Numbered from the stretch's first letter, positions 51,813-60,657 are shown. The stretch is DNA of 64,000 nucleotides from an uncultured Bacteroidia bacterium (GCA_902791945.1 CADAXR010000003.1:1-64000); one strand, 5' to 3'. Notes: generated by a model not told the origin, from the letters alone. Numbers and translations are program-made.

Positions 51813-52786
51813 TGTCCTATCTCGATGCAGTCGAAAACTTCCGGCGAGACCCTTGCCTCAATGACTCCGGGAGAGAGGCCGGAGACGACGGGGACGCAGC
51901 GCCCGGTGACCGATTTTTCGAAATCGCCGTAGAGGACGCTTACTCCGACGCCGTCGGAAGGGTCTCCCTTGAGGGGGAACACGCACCTCAGAACCACCTC
52001 CGCGGCAGGGGGCCTGACTTCAAAGGAACGTCCTGAAGGGGCGTTTTTGACGGAGACGGGCACCGTCGTGATTATCTCCACGAAACGGCTGACCGAGATC
52101 GAATAGGCCACGTCGTCGTCCGAAAGACGCACACCTTCCGGGCGGGAGAGTTTGACCGCGCCGTGGACGTCGTGACGGACGTTGCGGAGGGAGAGGGGCT
52201 GGGTACGGATCCCGTCAATCTGGCCGATGACGTCCTGCTCGCCGTAGATAATGACGGAGTCCGGCACCGTCCTGACAGGACCCGAGGCCATGAACTGGTC
52301 CTTGTAGGAAATGTCGCTGACAAGGATAACGGGGACTTTCCTGTGGTTTTCCTTCGGGAAACGGAACTTCAGCGTGTCGGAGAGGAAGGTCTCCAGGACG
52401 GCGCCGTCGCCGAAAATGCCTCTCACGTAGTTGCTCCGTGCCGCACCTGTGAGGATGAAATCGTCTCCGGAGATACGGCGGAGGTCCTGCGGGTCCACCT
52501 TGACGCGGACGGGCTTGCGGCGCTCCCTGCCGAGGGCCCTTACAAGGTTGAACCCGGAGGTCCGGACCCTTGCCACGGCCACGCTCTGGAGCGTCGAAAT
52601 GTTGGACCGCCCTTCAATCTTCGACTCGGCCTCGACGGGAACTGTCATCACTCCGGAATACTCCTCGGAAAGGCTGTGTATCAGCCAAATAGTGGATGAC
52701 AGTGCAAGCGACAGAAGAAGTACGATCCAATCCCTTCCCCCGAGATGGAGGAAAGAGAGCATCTTCCCGAAGAAATTCTTCAGCAC
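51809..52786 (-). CDS. YbbR-like (CdaR-type) domain protein
   Basis: 325 residues with one N-terminal membrane segment (W-I-V-L-L-L-S-L-A-L-S-S-T-I-W-L) and an extracytoplasmic part made of repeated beta-rich YbbR modules. YbbR proteins in Firmicutes regulate the c-di-AMP cyclase; whether this holds in Bacteroidales is unknown. Gene order yajC-ybbR-coaE is common in the phylum, which supports the call. It is 12 bases after the yajC stop. Confidence 0.82.
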   Translation of the reverse strand: MLKNFFGKMLSFLHLGGRDWIVLLLSLALSSTIWLIHSLSEEYSGVMTVPVEAESKIEGRSNISTLQSVAVARVRTSGFNLVRALGRERRKPVRVKVDPQDLRRISGDDFILTGAARSNYVRGIFGDGAVLETFLSDTLKFRFPKENHRKVPVILVSDISYKDQFMASGPVRTVPDSVIIYGEQDVIGQIDGIRTQPLSLRNVRHDVHGAVKLSRPEGVRLSDDDVAYSISVSRFVEIITTVPVSVKNAPSGRSFEVRPPAAEVVLRCVFPLKGDPSDGVGVSVLYGDFEKSVTGRCVPVVSGLSPGVIEARVSPEVFDCIEIGQ

Positions 52787-52798
52787 GGATAGTATGAA

Positions 52799-53131
52799 TT
52801 ACTGGGGACGGGACTCGGAGTAATCCTTGACAAGGCCGTTCTTGTCGACCTTGATCTTGACGTCCTTGTCGACCCTGATGATGACGGTCCTCTCTTCGAC
52901 CTCGACGATCTCGCCGTAGATGCCTCCGACGGTGACGACCTTGTCTCCCTTGGCGAGAGAGGAACGGAACTCCTGGAGTTCCTTCTGCTGCTTCCTCTGG
53001 GGACGGATCATGAAGAAATACATGACGACGAAGATGAGGATGAGCATGGCCCACATGGTCCAGCCGCCTCCCGCGGCGCCCTGCTGGGCCGCCGGAGCCG
53101 CATCCTGTAAAATAAAGAACAATGCTTTCAT
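52799..53131 (-). CDS. yajC: Preprotein translocase accessory protein YajC
   Basis: 110 residues. An alanine/glycine-rich start is followed by one membrane segment (M-W-A-M-L-I-L-I-F-V-V-M-Y-F-F) and the conserved I-R-P-Q-R-K-Q-Q-K-E, then K-G-D-K-V-V-T-V-G-G-I-Y-G. It associates with SecDF in the inner membrane. It lies 16 bases after nusB. Confidence 0.95.
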   Translation of the reverse strand: MKALFFILQDAAPAAQQGAAGGGWTMWAMLILIFVVMYFFMIRPQRKQQKELQEFRSSLAKGDKVVTVGGIYGEIVEVEERTVIIRVDKDVKIKVDKNGLVKDYSESRPQ

Positions 53132-53147
53132 TGACAGTTACTTATTA

Positions 53148-54113
53148 TTAATTTATACCTTTTCCGCTTTTGACCACCTTGCCCTCGGAGGCGAGATTGC
53201 CTATGAGGGAGTCGAGAAGCCCGTTGACAAAAGAACTGCTCTTGGGGGTGGAGTAGTATTTGGAAATCTCTACGTATTCGTTGATAGTGACCTTCACGGG
53301 GATATCCGGGAAGAGCTCGGCTTCGGCAAGACCCATGGAGATAAGGACGAGGTCGGTCGTGAAAAGCCTGTCTTTCTCCCAGCCCTTGGCCGAGTCGAAA
53401 ACCATCTGGAAATAGCGCTCCCGGCCGGCGAAGGCGCCGTTAAGAAGCCTGCGGGAGAACTCCTCGTCGCTGTCGGCCTCCTTGCCTGCCTCCCTGAGCT
53501 CGTCGCTGTGGTAGAGCGGCGGCAGGTTCCAGCGCCCGGTCCTTGCGATGGAGGAAAGGGACTTTATGCAGGCGCTGAGGGCGAAGCCGAGGTCGTCGAC
53601 CCAGAGGATCGAGAGCTCTTCGAGGATTGCCGCGAGGGATTCGCTGTCTTCGAACTCGCGCTCGAAAATCTTTTTGAAAAGGGAGACATCCTCCCTGAGG
53701 GAACGCTCGGGGGAAGCCATATAGTCGGCGAAATACTGCCTGGACCGGATGGAATCCGAGACTTCACGGATGAAAACGTCGTACTGTTCCCAGGAAAGCT
53801 TCTTTTTCTCCAGAAGCTTTCTGAAATCAGGGTCGGATCCGAGGAGCGCAGCGAGGCGGTTCGTAGCGAATTTGTCGTTAGGTGAGATGTCTTCGGCCGT
53901 CGGATTGAACTTGCGGCGGCCGGCTTCAAGACGTTTTGCCTCTTCTTCCGAAAGGACCGCAACTATCGACATCATAAAAAGATAGAGGTCTCTTACCGCC
54001 TCGCAGGAAGCTACAAATCGCGCTCCTGCATCCTTCAGCGTCATACTCCCGTCCTCCACGGAGGCATACAGGACCTTGAACGCCTTGATTCTCAACATAC
54101 GTCTTGTCAGCAT
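53148..54113 (-). CDS. nusB: Transcription antitermination factor NusB (long Bacteroidetes form)
   Basis: 321 residues, about twice the length of E. coli NusB, as is normal in this phylum. The N-terminus M-L-T-R-R-M-L-R-I-K-A-F-K-V-L-Y-A matches the usual start, and the NusB domain proper is at the C-terminus, with I-N-E-Y-V-E-I-S-K-Y and F-V-N-G-L-L-D. It works with NusA, NusE and NusG in rRNA transcription. It is the first gene of the operon, with a -7 element at 54133-54140. Confidence 0.92.
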   Translation of the reverse strand: MLTRRMLRIKAFKVLYASVEDGSMTLKDAGARFVASCEAVRDLYLFMMSIVAVLSEEEAKRLEAGRRKFNPTAEDISPNDKFATNRLAALLGSDPDFRKLLEKKKLSWEQYDVFIREVSDSIRSRQYFADYMASPERSLREDVSLFKKIFEREFEDSESLAAILEELSILWVDDLGFALSACIKSLSSIARTGRWNLPPLYHSDELREAGKEADSDEEFSRRLLNGAFAGRERYFQMVFDSAKGWEKDRLFTTDLVLISMGLAEAELFPDIPVKVTINEYVEISKYYSTPKSSSFVNGLLDSLIGNLASEGKVVKSGKGIN

Positions 54114-54132
54114 ATTTCAAACAAAATTTTCG

Positions 54133-54140
54133 CAAATATA
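54133..54140 (-). promoter_or_regulatory. Bacteroidetes -7 promoter element for nusB
   Basis: The minus-strand TATATTTG, followed by C, is a perfect TAnnTTTG match about 20 bases before the nusB start. It is back to back with the plus-strand element at 54163-54170. Confidence 0.65.
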
Positions 54141-54162
54141 GTTTATTTGTAGGAAATTTGTC

Positions 54163-54170
54163 TAAATTTG
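54163..54170 (+). promoter_or_regulatory. Bacteroidetes -7 promoter element for the DUF3276/PNP operon
   Basis: TAAATTTG matches TAnnTTTG and lies 28 bases before the ATG at 54199. It probably drives the DUF3276 gene and both purine nucleoside phosphorylase genes. Confidence 0.6.
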
Positions 54171-54198
54171 TGGACGAACATTTTATAAAAACCTATTT

Positions 54199-54534
54199 AT
54201 GTACAGGGACGACTACGACGGCACCCGCGGCCGTGACCGGAATTCCGAAGACGTTTTCTCCAAACCCGTGAGGGCCGGAAAGCGTACCTACTTCTTTGAC
54301 GTCAAAGAGACCAAGGGAGGCAAGGACCACTACCTGACCATCACCGAGAGCAAGCGCCGCGTCGAGGACAACGGCTCCTTCTCCTATGACAAGCACAAGA
54401 TCTTCCTCTACAAGGAGGACTTCGACAAGTTCTGCGAAGGTCTCAGGGATGTCATAGACTACATCAGGGAAAAGTTCCCCAACGACGAACCCTTCATCAG
54501 GGAATCACCAGCTGAAAATCCGGAAGAATTCTAA
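54199..54534 (+). CDS. PUR-alpha-like nucleic-acid-binding protein (DUF3276)
   Basis: 111 residues. The core [20 protein letters not shown], followed by I-T-E-S-K and later [10 protein letters not shown], is the bacterial PUR repeat, which folds into a Whirly-like single-stranded nucleic-acid-binding module. Ends are charged and probably flexible. Cellular role is not established. It is five bases upstream of the first PNP gene. Confidence 0.88.
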   Translation: MYRDDYDGTRGRDRNSEDVFSKPVRAGKRTYFFDVKETKGGKDHYLTITESKRRVEDNGSFSYDKHKIFLYKEDFDKFCEGLRDVIDYIREKFPNDEPFIRESPAENPEEF

Positions 54535-54539
54535 GACTA

Positions 54540-55367
54540 ATGCAACCACTCATTGAACAGATCGACAACGCTGCAGCGGCTCTTGCAGAGCGCCTCGGCG
54601 GAAGAAAACCCGTACTCGGAATCGTACTCGGAAGCGGCCTCGGTAAAATGGTCGACCACATAACTGACCAGATAGCAATACCTTACCGCGAGCTGCCCGG
54701 ATTTCCCGTTTCCACGGCCATCGGACACAAAGGCAACTTCATCGTCGGCAACCTCGGCGGCAAATGCGTCATCGCGATGCAGGGCCGCATCCACTTCTAC
54801 GAGGGCTATCCGATGAGCCTCGTGACCCTCCCCGTCCGCGTGATGATCAAGGTAGGCATAAAGTACCTTTTCGTCTCCAACGCCGCCGGCGGGATCAACT
54901 ACGATTTCCGTCTCGGCGACCTAATGATAATCAAAGACCACATAACCCTCCAGCCCAACCCGCTGATCGGGCCGAACCTCGAAGACTTCGGCCCGCGCTT
55001 CCCCGACATGACAAGGCCCTACGACCTCAAGCTCATCGCTCTCGCGAAGAAGATCGCCGCCGAGGAGGGCATCGCCCTTCGGGAAGGAGTCTATCTCGGC
55101 GACACCGGCCCCAGCTATGAGACCCCGGCCGAATACAAGTTCTACCGCACGATCGGAGGCGACGCCGTCGGCATGTCGACCATCCCCGAGGTCATCGTCG
55201 CCCGCCACGCCGGCATCGCCGTGTTCGGCATGTCCATCATCACCAACGAGGCCCACGACGACTATGCGGAAGACTATGTCAATGACGGCCAGGCCGTCGT
55301 CGAAGCGGCAAACGCCGGAGCCGACAGGATGTCGCTCATATTCGAGAAACTAATCGCACAACTATGA
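54540..55367 (+). CDS. Purine nucleoside phosphorylase, copy 1 (Asn-type)
   Basis: 275 residues, a trimeric-type PNP. Phosphate-binding [21 protein letters not shown], and the base-site glutamate in P-S-Y-E-T-P-A-E are present. Residue 236, in S-I-I-T-N-E, is Asn, equal to human Asn243, so 6-oxopurine nucleosides (inosine, guanosine) are the expected substrates. It cleaves them with phosphate to base and ribose 1-phosphate. The next gene is a paralog, and the two overlap by four bases. Confidence 0.94.
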   Translation: MQPLIEQIDNAAAALAERLGGRKPVLGIVLGSGLGKMVDHITDQIAIPYRELPGFPVSTAIGHKGNFIVGNLGGKCVIAMQGRIHFYEGYPMSLVTLPVRVMIKVGIKYLFVSNAAGGINYDFRLGDLMIIKDHITLQPNPLIGPNLEDFGPRFPDMTRPYDLKLIALAKKIAAEEGIALREGVYLGDTGPSYETPAEYKFYRTIGGDAVGMSTIPEVIVARHAGIAVFGMSIITNEAHDDYAEDYVNDGQAVVEAANAGADRMSLIFEKLIAQL

Positions 55368-56182
55368 CCAATATAGAAACCATCAATGCAACCGCCGCTT
55401 CCCTCAGGAAGCTCCTCGGCGGTTTCGAGCCGGAAATCGGCATTGTCCTCGGCAGCGGCCTCGGCAAGCTGGCCGACCACATATCCTCCCCCATCTCAAT
55501 TCCCTACGGAGACATTCCGGGCTTCCCCGTCTCGACGGCGATCGGCCACGACGGCCGTTTCATCGCCGGCCTCCTCGGCGGGAAGAAGGTTCTCGCAATG
55601 AAGGGCAGGTTCCATTTCTATGAAGGATATCCGATGGACATGGTGACTCTCCCGATCAGGGTGATGAAGGTCCTCGGCGTCAGGTACCTCTTCGTTTCCA
55701 ACGCCGCTGGCGGGTGCAACACCTCGTATCACACCGGCGACCTCATGATCATCCGCGACCACATCAACCTCCTTCCGAATCCCCTCATCGGCCCCAACCT
55801 CGACGATTTCGGTCCCCGTTTCCCGGACATGACCCGTCCCTACGACCTCAAGCTCATAGCCCTGGCCGAGAAGGTCGCGGCGGAGCAGGGCGTCGCCCTC
55901 CGCAAGGGCATCTACCTCGGCTGCACGGGCCCGACCTACGAGACCCCCGCCGAGTACCGCTTCTTCCGTTCCATCGGAGCGGACGCCGTCGGAATGTCGA
56001 CGACCCCGGAAGTCATCGTGGCGCGCCACAGCAACATCCCCGTCTTCGGAATGTCCGTCATCACTGACGTCGCTCCGGACGACGACAACTACGTGACCGA
56101 CGGCGAAGCCATCGTCGCCGCCGCGGACGCGGCCGCAGACAAAATGACCTCCCTTTTCGAGGAGGTCATCGCAAGGCTATAG
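55364..56182 (+). CDS. Purine nucleoside phosphorylase, copy 2 (Asp-type)
   Basis: 272 residues, strongly similar to copy 1 over the whole length (same G-S-G-L-G-K-x-x-[17 protein letters not shown] and P-T-Y-E-T-P-A-E), hence a tandem duplication. The key base-recognition residue is Asp235 (V-I-T-D-V) in place of Asn. In human PNP and E. coli XapA an Asn-to-Asp change at this site lets the enzyme use adenosine, so copy 2 may accept 6-aminopurines. The loop after it is also shorter (P-D-D-D-N-Y against H-D-D-Y-A-E-D-Y). Its end overlaps nadE, which is convergent. Confidence 0.92.
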   Translation: MTNIETINATAASLRKLLGGFEPEIGIVLGSGLGKLADHISSPISIPYGDIPGFPVSTAIGHDGRFIAGLLGGKKVLAMKGRFHFYEGYPMDMVTLPIRVMKVLGVRYLFVSNAAGGCNTSYHTGDLMIIRDHINLLPNPLIGPNLDDFGPRFPDMTRPYDLKLIALAEKVAAEQGVALRKGIYLGCTGPTYETPAEYRFFRSIGADAVGMSTTPEVIVARHSNIPVFGMSVITDVAPDDDNYVTDGEAIVAAADAAADKMTSLFEEVIARL

Positions 56183-58219
56183 GGATTCGATCTCTTCCAG
56201 CCATAGGTCCGAAAGCGCGTCGGAAGGCATCCTCCAGTCTCCTCTCGGAGACAGCGAGACAGATCCGACCTTGGGACCGTCGGGAAGGCAGCTCCTCTTG
56301 AACTGCTGCGAGAAAAACCTCTTGAAGAAGACTTTGAGCCACTTCAGGAGGGTTTTTCTGTCATAGCGCCCGCCGAACGCCTTCTCCGCGAGGAAGAGTA
56401 TCTTCGCGGGGGCGCAGCCGAAACGGAAGAAATGGTAGAGGAAGAAGTCGTGGAGCTCGTAAGGGCCTATGAGATCTTCCGTCAGCTGGGCTATCTCGCC
56501 GTCCTTGCCGGCGGGAGTCAGCTCGGGGCTTATCGGGGTGTCGACGATGTCGAGGATGATGTCCCCTGCAGTGCGGCCTTCGACCGTCTTTCCGCCGTTC
56601 AGGATCTTCTGCGCGCAGAAACGGCAGAGCTCCCTTACGAGAGTCTTGGGGACGGAGGCGTTTACCGCATACATCGACATGTGGTCTCCGTTGTAGGTAC
56701 ACCAGCCGAGGGCGAGCTCGGAGAGGTCTCCGGTGCCGACGACGATGCCGCCGGTCTTGTTGGAGATGTCCATAAGGATCTGGGTGCGCTCCCTCGCCTG
56801 GGAGTTTTCATAGACACTGTCGATGACTGAGGGGTCGTGACCGATGTCGCGGAAATGCTGCTCCACGGCGGGGACGACGGAGATTTCCTTCCTGGTGATG
56901 CCGAGGGCCTCCATCAGGGCGTCGGCGTTGGTTCTCGTCCTGGCAGTCGTGCCGAGACCCGGCATCGTCACTCCTATGATTCCCTCCCTCGGCCAGCGGA
57001 GCTTGTCGAATGCCATCACTGTGACGATAAGGGCAAGCGTACTGTCGAGGCCGCCGGAGATGCCGATCACGGCGGAACGGGCCTTGACGTGCTCAAGGCG
57101 TCTGACAAGGCCCATGACCTGTATGGAAATGACTTCACGGCAGCGGCCCTCGATGTCGGCGTCGTCGCCCGAAGGGACGAACGGATGGGGTTCGATGTAG
57201 CGGTGAAGCTCCGCGTCGAAATCAGTCGAGGCGGCCTTTCCGAGGTTCAGCCTGGAGTACATCTGGGCGTAGGTCGAAGCCCTCGTACCGTCCGGAGTCA
57301 CGTAGAAGAACGAACTCTGCTTCTGGCGGAGGACCGTCAGCTTCTCGACGTCGAGGTCCGCAAAGATCATCTGGGGACCTGTCGTGAAACGCATGGCCTC
57401 TGCCATCAGGGTCCCGTTTTCATAGATGAGGGAGGATCCGGCGTACACGAGGTCCTGGGTTGACTCGCCGTAGCCGCTGGAGCAGTAGATGTAGCCCGAA
57501 AGGGTGTGGGCGCTCTGCTCGCAGACTAGGCTCTTGCGGTAGGTGTGCTTGAGGAGGACTTCGTTGCTCGCGGAAAGGTTCACGATTATCTGCGCGCCGG
57601 CCACGCAGTGGAACGAGGATGGAGGGAGCGGGGTCCACAGGTCCTCGCAGATTTCGACCGCGAAGGTCGCGTCGCCGACGGTGAAAAGGAGGTTCGGGGA
57701 GATGTTGCAACGCCCTCCGGCAAAGGTTATCTCGCCGCAGAAGCCCTCGCGGACGCAGGAAGTGCCGTCGTCGAGGAAGCGGCCCTCGTTGTGGATGTTT
57801 CCGGAAAGGAAATCGCTGCCGGAGGAGAACCAGCGCGCCTCGTAGAACTCGTTGTAGTCCGGGAGATATATCTTCGGGACGATGCCCTTTACCTGTCCGT
57901 TGCGGATTATGACGGCGCAGTTGTAGAGTTTGTCGTGATAGCGTACGGGGGCGCCGGTGACAACCGTCACCTCCAGGCCTCTGGTGTGGTCACGGATGGC
58001 CGCAATGGCCTTTTCGCAGCCTTCTATCAGCTTCTCGCTGCCGAAAAGGTCGCCGCAGGTGTAGCCGGACACCGCCAGCTCGGGGAATACGAGCAGCGAG
58101 ACGCCGCTTTCAGTGGCGTCGTCGATTATCGACATTATAGCCTTTGCGTTGGCCTCCGGGGAAGCCACTTTCACAACCGGCGTCGCCGCCGCCGCCCTTA
58201 TCAGTCCGTAATTGCGCAT
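56177..58219 (-). CDS. nadE: Glutamine-dependent NAD+ synthetase
   Basis: 680 residues, two domains. The N-terminal nitrilase-type glutaminase has the E-K-C triad (F-P-E-L, V-P-K-I-Y, I-C-E-D-L-W). The C-terminal synthetase starts near 370 and has the PP-loop G-I-S-G-G-L-D-S-T and T-G-D-L-S-E-L-A. It makes NAD+ from deamido-NAD+ using ammonia channelled from glutamine. A perfect minus-strand -7 element lies at 58236-58243, giving a short leader. Confidence 0.96.
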   Translation of the reverse strand: MRNYGLIRAAAATPVVKVASPEANAKAIMSIIDDATESGVSLLVFPELAVSGYTCGDLFGSEKLIEGCEKAIAAIRDHTRGLEVTVVTGAPVRYHDKLYNCAVIIRNGQVKGIVPKIYLPDYNEFYEARWFSSGSDFLSGNIHNEGRFLDDGTSCVREGFCGEITFAGGRCNISPNLLFTVGDATFAVEICEDLWTPLPPSSFHCVAGAQIIVNLSASNEVLLKHTYRKSLVCEQSAHTLSGYIYCSSGYGESTQDLVYAGSSLIYENGTLMAEAMRFTTGPQMIFADLDVEKLTVLRQKQSSFFYVTPDGTRASTYAQMYSRLNLGKAASTDFDAELHRYIEPHPFVPSGDDADIEGRCREVISIQVMGLVRRLEHVKARSAVIGISGGLDSTLALIVTVMAFDKLRWPREGIIGVTMPGLGTTARTRTNADALMEALGITRKEISVVPAVEQHFRDIGHDPSVIDSVYENSQARERTQILMDISNKTGGIVVGTGDLSELALGWCTYNGDHMSMYAVNASVPKTLVRELCRFCAQKILNGGKTVEGRTAGDIILDIVDTPISPELTPAGKDGEIAQLTEDLIGPYELHDFFLYHFFRFGCAPAKILFLAEKAFGGRYDRKTLLKWLKVFFKRFFSQQFKRSCLPDGPKVGSVSLSPRGDWRMPSDALSDLWLEEIESL

Positions 58220-58235
58220 GAATGTTATTTTTCTA

Positions 58236-58243
58236 CAAATTTA
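58236..58243 (-). promoter_or_regulatory. Bacteroidetes -7 promoter element for nadE
   Basis: Minus-strand TAAATTTG matches TAnnTTTG and lies 16 bases before the nadE start codon. Confidence 0.6.
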
Positions 58244-58277
58244 TAACAGATTATTGAGTTTGGGCGAAAAAATTTAT

Positions 58278-58285
58278 TATTTTTG
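58278..58285 (+). promoter_or_regulatory. Bacteroidetes -7 promoter element for the zapA operon
   Basis: TATTTTTG matches TAnnTTTG, with TTG about 21 bases upstream. Its position puts the transcript start near 58291 and supports the ATG at 58313 for the coiled-coil gene rather than the in-frame codon at 58283. Confidence 0.65.
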
Positions 58286-58312
58286 CAAAGATTTAGGGTA
58301 AAAGTCTGTAAA

Positions 58313-58585
58313 ATGCTCGAAAAGCTTAAAGAAAGTATAGCGGAGCTGATAGCTCTCTACGAAGCGGAGAAGGCGGAGAACGAAAATCTCCGCGCCGCCC
58401 TTTCCGAGCGTGACGCGCAGGCTGACGCCCTCAGGAAACGGATAACCGAGCTTGAAGAGAAGGCGGAGTCGCTCCGTCTCTCCGCGGCTTTCAACCCATC
58501 CGGAGGCTCCAACGCCTCCGCCAAGGAAAAAATCGACAGGATGATAAGGGAGATAGATAAATGCATCTCCGCACTTGAAGGCTGA
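58313..58585 (+). CDS. Small coiled-coil protein upstream of zapA (ZapB-like context)
   Basis: 90 residues. Residues 1-65 form one long charged coiled coil with heptad spacing of leucines (L-E-K-L-K-E-S-I-A-E-L-I-A-L). A short serine/glycine-rich linker and a basic/acidic helix complete it. Size, coiled coil and position directly before zapA recall ZapB or a division accessory protein, but sequence identity to ZapB cannot be claimed. It is two bases from zapA. Confidence 0.75.
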   Translation: MLEKLKESIAELIALYEAEKAENENLRAALSERDAQADALRKRITELEEKAESLRLSAAFNPSGGSNASAKEKIDRMIREIDKCISALEG

Positions 58586-58587
58586 CC

Positions 58588-58872
58588 ATGGCACAGAAGA
58601 TAACCATACTCCTTGCCGGCAGGGATTACATCATGAACGCCTCCTCCCCCGAGGAAGAGCGCAGGATCCGCCTTGCCGCGGAAGCCGTCAACTCCCGCCT
58701 GTCGCTGTACACAAGATCGTTCCCGGGCCAGAAAGAGGCAGACCTCATGCCTTTTGTGGCCCTCAACGAATGCATAGCCCGCCTTTCGCTTGAAGACGGG
58801 AAGAAGGCCCTTGAGGATGAGGCAGGAAAGCTGCTGGAAGACACTCTGTCCTATCTCAAGACCAGAAAATAG
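58588..58872 (+). CDS. zapA: Cell division protein ZapA
   Basis: 94 residues. The N-terminal beta-hairpin region (I-T-I-L-L-A-G-R-D-Y-I-M) and R-I-R-L-A-A-E-A-V-N precede a helix rich in A/L with R-L-S-L, the dimerisation part. ZapA binds FtsZ and bundles protofilaments at the division site. Its stop codon forms the first base of the closing stem of the candidate RNA that follows. Confidence 0.88.
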   Translation: MAQKITILLAGRDYIMNASSPEEERRIRLAAEAVNSRLSLYTRSFPGQKEADLMPFVALNECIARLSLEDGKKALEDEAGKLLEDTLSYLKTRK

Positions 58873-59046
58873 CCGCCGTACCTCACGCGAAAACAACAAG
58901 TACCGAGGTACCGGGAAATCTCAGACCGTGGACGACAGGCCCCGATCCCGATGAGGGATTCCTTCAGGACAGGGGAAGCCGGAAAACGGATGGAGCCCAA
59001 ATCTTTTAACGAAGATTTTTCAGCGAAAGATGACGGCGGCTTTTTT
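58872..59046 (+). ncRNA. Structured RNA candidate, possibly 6S RNA (ssrS)
   Basis: GCCGCCGT (58872-58879) pairs perfectly with ACGGCGGC (59033-59040), followed by six T, so a roughly 170-base rod-like RNA ends in an intrinsic terminator. Inside, CUCAGACCGU pairs with ACGGAUGGAG with two mismatches, then GCCCC/GGGG, then AUCCC-gauga-GGGAU at the tip. The inner region leaves two unpaired stretches. Length, rod shape, terminator and location between zapA and rny fit 6S RNA, which neighbours zapA in many bacteria. No ORF is present here. A mere readthrough terminator cannot be excluded. Confidence 0.55.
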
Positions 59047-59052
59047 ACTTCG

Positions 59053-59090
59053 ACGAAGCCGTTTCCGCTGCTTGTAGCGGGCGGCTTCGT
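59053..59090 (+). other. Strong hairpin in the rny leader
   Basis: ACGAAGCCG (59053-59061) pairs with CGGCTTCGT (59082-59090), and CCGCT with AGCGG inside it. It follows the T-run of the RNA candidate and precedes the rny start by 43 bases. The arm sequence ACGAAGCC is shared with the arms of structured element B at 51 kb. Confidence 0.6.
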
Positions 59091-59132
59091 TCGTTATAAT
59101 ATATTGAAGAACAACTTAAAACACTATATATC

Positions 59133-60017
59133 ATGTTACTGTATTTACTAATCGGAGCAGTCATCGGAGTGGCGGTCGGCGCAGCCCTCGCCCTCGCGAT
59201 CTACATACCTATCCGCAAGCGCAGTCTCGCGGCCGAAAAGGATGACATCATCCGCAAGGCCGAGATAGAGGCAGAAAAAATCAAGAGCGAAAAGATCCTC
59301 CAGGCGAAGGAGAAGTTCCTCTCCCTCAAGAGCGAGCACGACCAGTACGTCAGCGACGCCAACAACCGTATCCGCGAAGCTGAAAACCGCGTCCGCCAGA
59401 AGGAGAACACCCTCAACCAGCAAAATATGGATCTCCAGCGCAAGATCAAGGAGGCGGAAGCCCAGAAGATGGCCATGAAAAGCCACGAGGAAGCCCTCGA
59501 GCGCAAGAGCGAAGAGTACGACCGGCTCAAGGAGCAGGCCAACCGCCAGATCGAGAGCATTGCCTCGATGAGCGCGGCCGAAGCCAAGAACATCCTCATG
59601 GAGAACATGAAAGCCGAAGCCCGCACGGAAGCCCAGGCCTACATCAACGACACCATGGACGAAGCCAGGCTCAACGCCGCCAAGGAAGCCAAAAGGATAG
59701 TTATCAGCACCATCCAGAGGACGGCGACCGAGACGGCTATCGAGAACGCCGTCACGACCTTCCCCATCGACAACGACGAGATCAAGGGACGCATCATCGG
59801 GCGCGAGGGCCGCAACATCAGGGCTCTCGAGGCCGCGACCGGCGTCGAGATCGTCGTCGACGACACCCCGGACGCCATCCTCATCTCCGGCTTCGACCCT
59901 GTCCGCCGTGAGGTTGCGAGGCTTTCGCTCCACCAGCTCGTAATCGACGGCCGTATCCACCCGGCCCGCATCGAGGAAGTCGTCGCCAAGGTCTCCAAGC
60001 AGCTTGAAGACGAATAG
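59133..60017 (+). CDS. rny: Ribonuclease Y, N-terminal fragment (membrane anchor, coiled coil, KH)
   Basis: 294 residues: an N-terminal membrane segment ([17 protein letters not shown]), a long charged coiled coil to about residue 185, and a KH domain with [12 protein letters not shown]. The reading frame then runs on to L-E-D-E and stops at 60015-60017. A normal RNase Y continues for over 200 residues into the HD domain, which here is a separate ORF starting 17 bases later in another frame. Compared with the family, about ten codons are missing at the junction and the frame changes, so a 28-base deletion is the simplest cause. This part alone cannot cut RNA. Confidence 0.85.
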   Translation: MLLYLLIGAVIGVAVGAALALAIYIPIRKRSLAAEKDDIIRKAEIEAEKIKSEKILQAKEKFLSLKSEHDQYVSDANNRIREAENRVRQKENTLNQQNMDLQRKIKEAEAQKMAMKSHEEALERKSEEYDRLKEQANRQIESIASMSAAEAKNILMENMKAEARTEAQAYINDTMDEARLNAAKEAKRIVISTIQRTATETAIENAVTTFPIDNDEIKGRIIGREGRNIRALEAATGVEIVVDDTPDAILISGFDPVRREVARLSLHQLVIDGRIHPARIEEVVAKVSKQLEDE

Positions 60018-60034
60018 ACCTCGGTATCCACGGC

Positions 60035-60655
60035 ATGAGCATGGAACTCGTCCGCCTCATCGGCCGCATGAAATACCGTTCATCCTACGGACAGAACCTT
60101 CTGCAGCACTCCCGTGAAGTTGCCAATATCTGCGCCATAATGGCCTCCGAGCTCGGCCTCAACGTCAAGGCCGCCAAGAGGGCCGGTCTTCTCCACGACA
60201 TCGGCAAGGTCTCGACCGACGATCCGGAGCTTCCTCACGCCCTCCTCGGCATGAAGCTCGCCGAGCAGTACAAGGAGCGTCCCGAGATTTGCAACGCCAT
60301 CGGAGCCCACCACGAGGAGGTCGAGATGACCTCTCTCATCGCCCCGATCGTGCTCGTCGGCGACGCCATCTCCGGCGCACGCCCCGGCGCCCGCCGCGAG
60401 GTCATCGAGTCCTACATCAAGAGGCTCAAGGGCATGGAAGATCTCGCAGCCTCGTATCCCGGAGTGACCAATTCCTACGCTATCCAGGCAGGACGCGAGC
60501 TCCGCGTCATCGTCGGCGCCGAAGAGGTGACCGACCAGCAGGCCGCGCAGCTTTCCGGCGAGATCGCGACCCGCATCCAGAACGAGATGACCTACCCCGG
60601 CCAGGTCAAGATCACTGTTATCCGCGAGACCCGCTCAGTCGCGTTCGCAAAATAG
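60035..60655 (+). CDS. rny: Ribonuclease Y, C-terminal fragment (HD domain)
   Basis: 206 residues: the family's [14 protein letters not shown], then the HD domain with L-L-H-D-I-G-K (metal-binding His-Asp), A-H-H-E-E-V, and the C-terminal half with [15 protein letters not shown]. The frame is open before the ATG back to the codons for D-L-G-I-H-G, which belong to the normal RNase Y sequence. Expression would need reinitiation at ATG-AGC-ATG (60035-60043), or the two halves are a pseudogene pair. All catalytic residues are intact, so a two-subunit enzyme is possible. Confidence 0.85.
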   Translation: MSMELVRLIGRMKYRSSYGQNLLQHSREVANICAIMASELGLNVKAAKRAGLLHDIGKVSTDDPELPHALLGMKLAEQYKERPEICNAIGAHHEEVEMTSLIAPIVLVGDAISGARPGARREVIESYIKRLKGMEDLAASYPGVTNSYAIQAGRELRVIVGAEEVTDQQAAQLSGEIATRIQNEMTYPGQVKITVIRETRSVAFAK

Positions 60656-60657
60656 TC

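Noticed and set aside
58872..59046. RNase P RNA, tmRNA or SRP RNA
   Set aside because: Too short for the first two, and the conserved P4, tRNA-like or SRP tetraloop motifs are not seen.
60289..60657. N-terminal extension of DsbD in the same frame
   Set aside because: This stretch is an out-of-frame translation of rny, rich in R/P/H; the signal peptide begins at the TTG at 60658.
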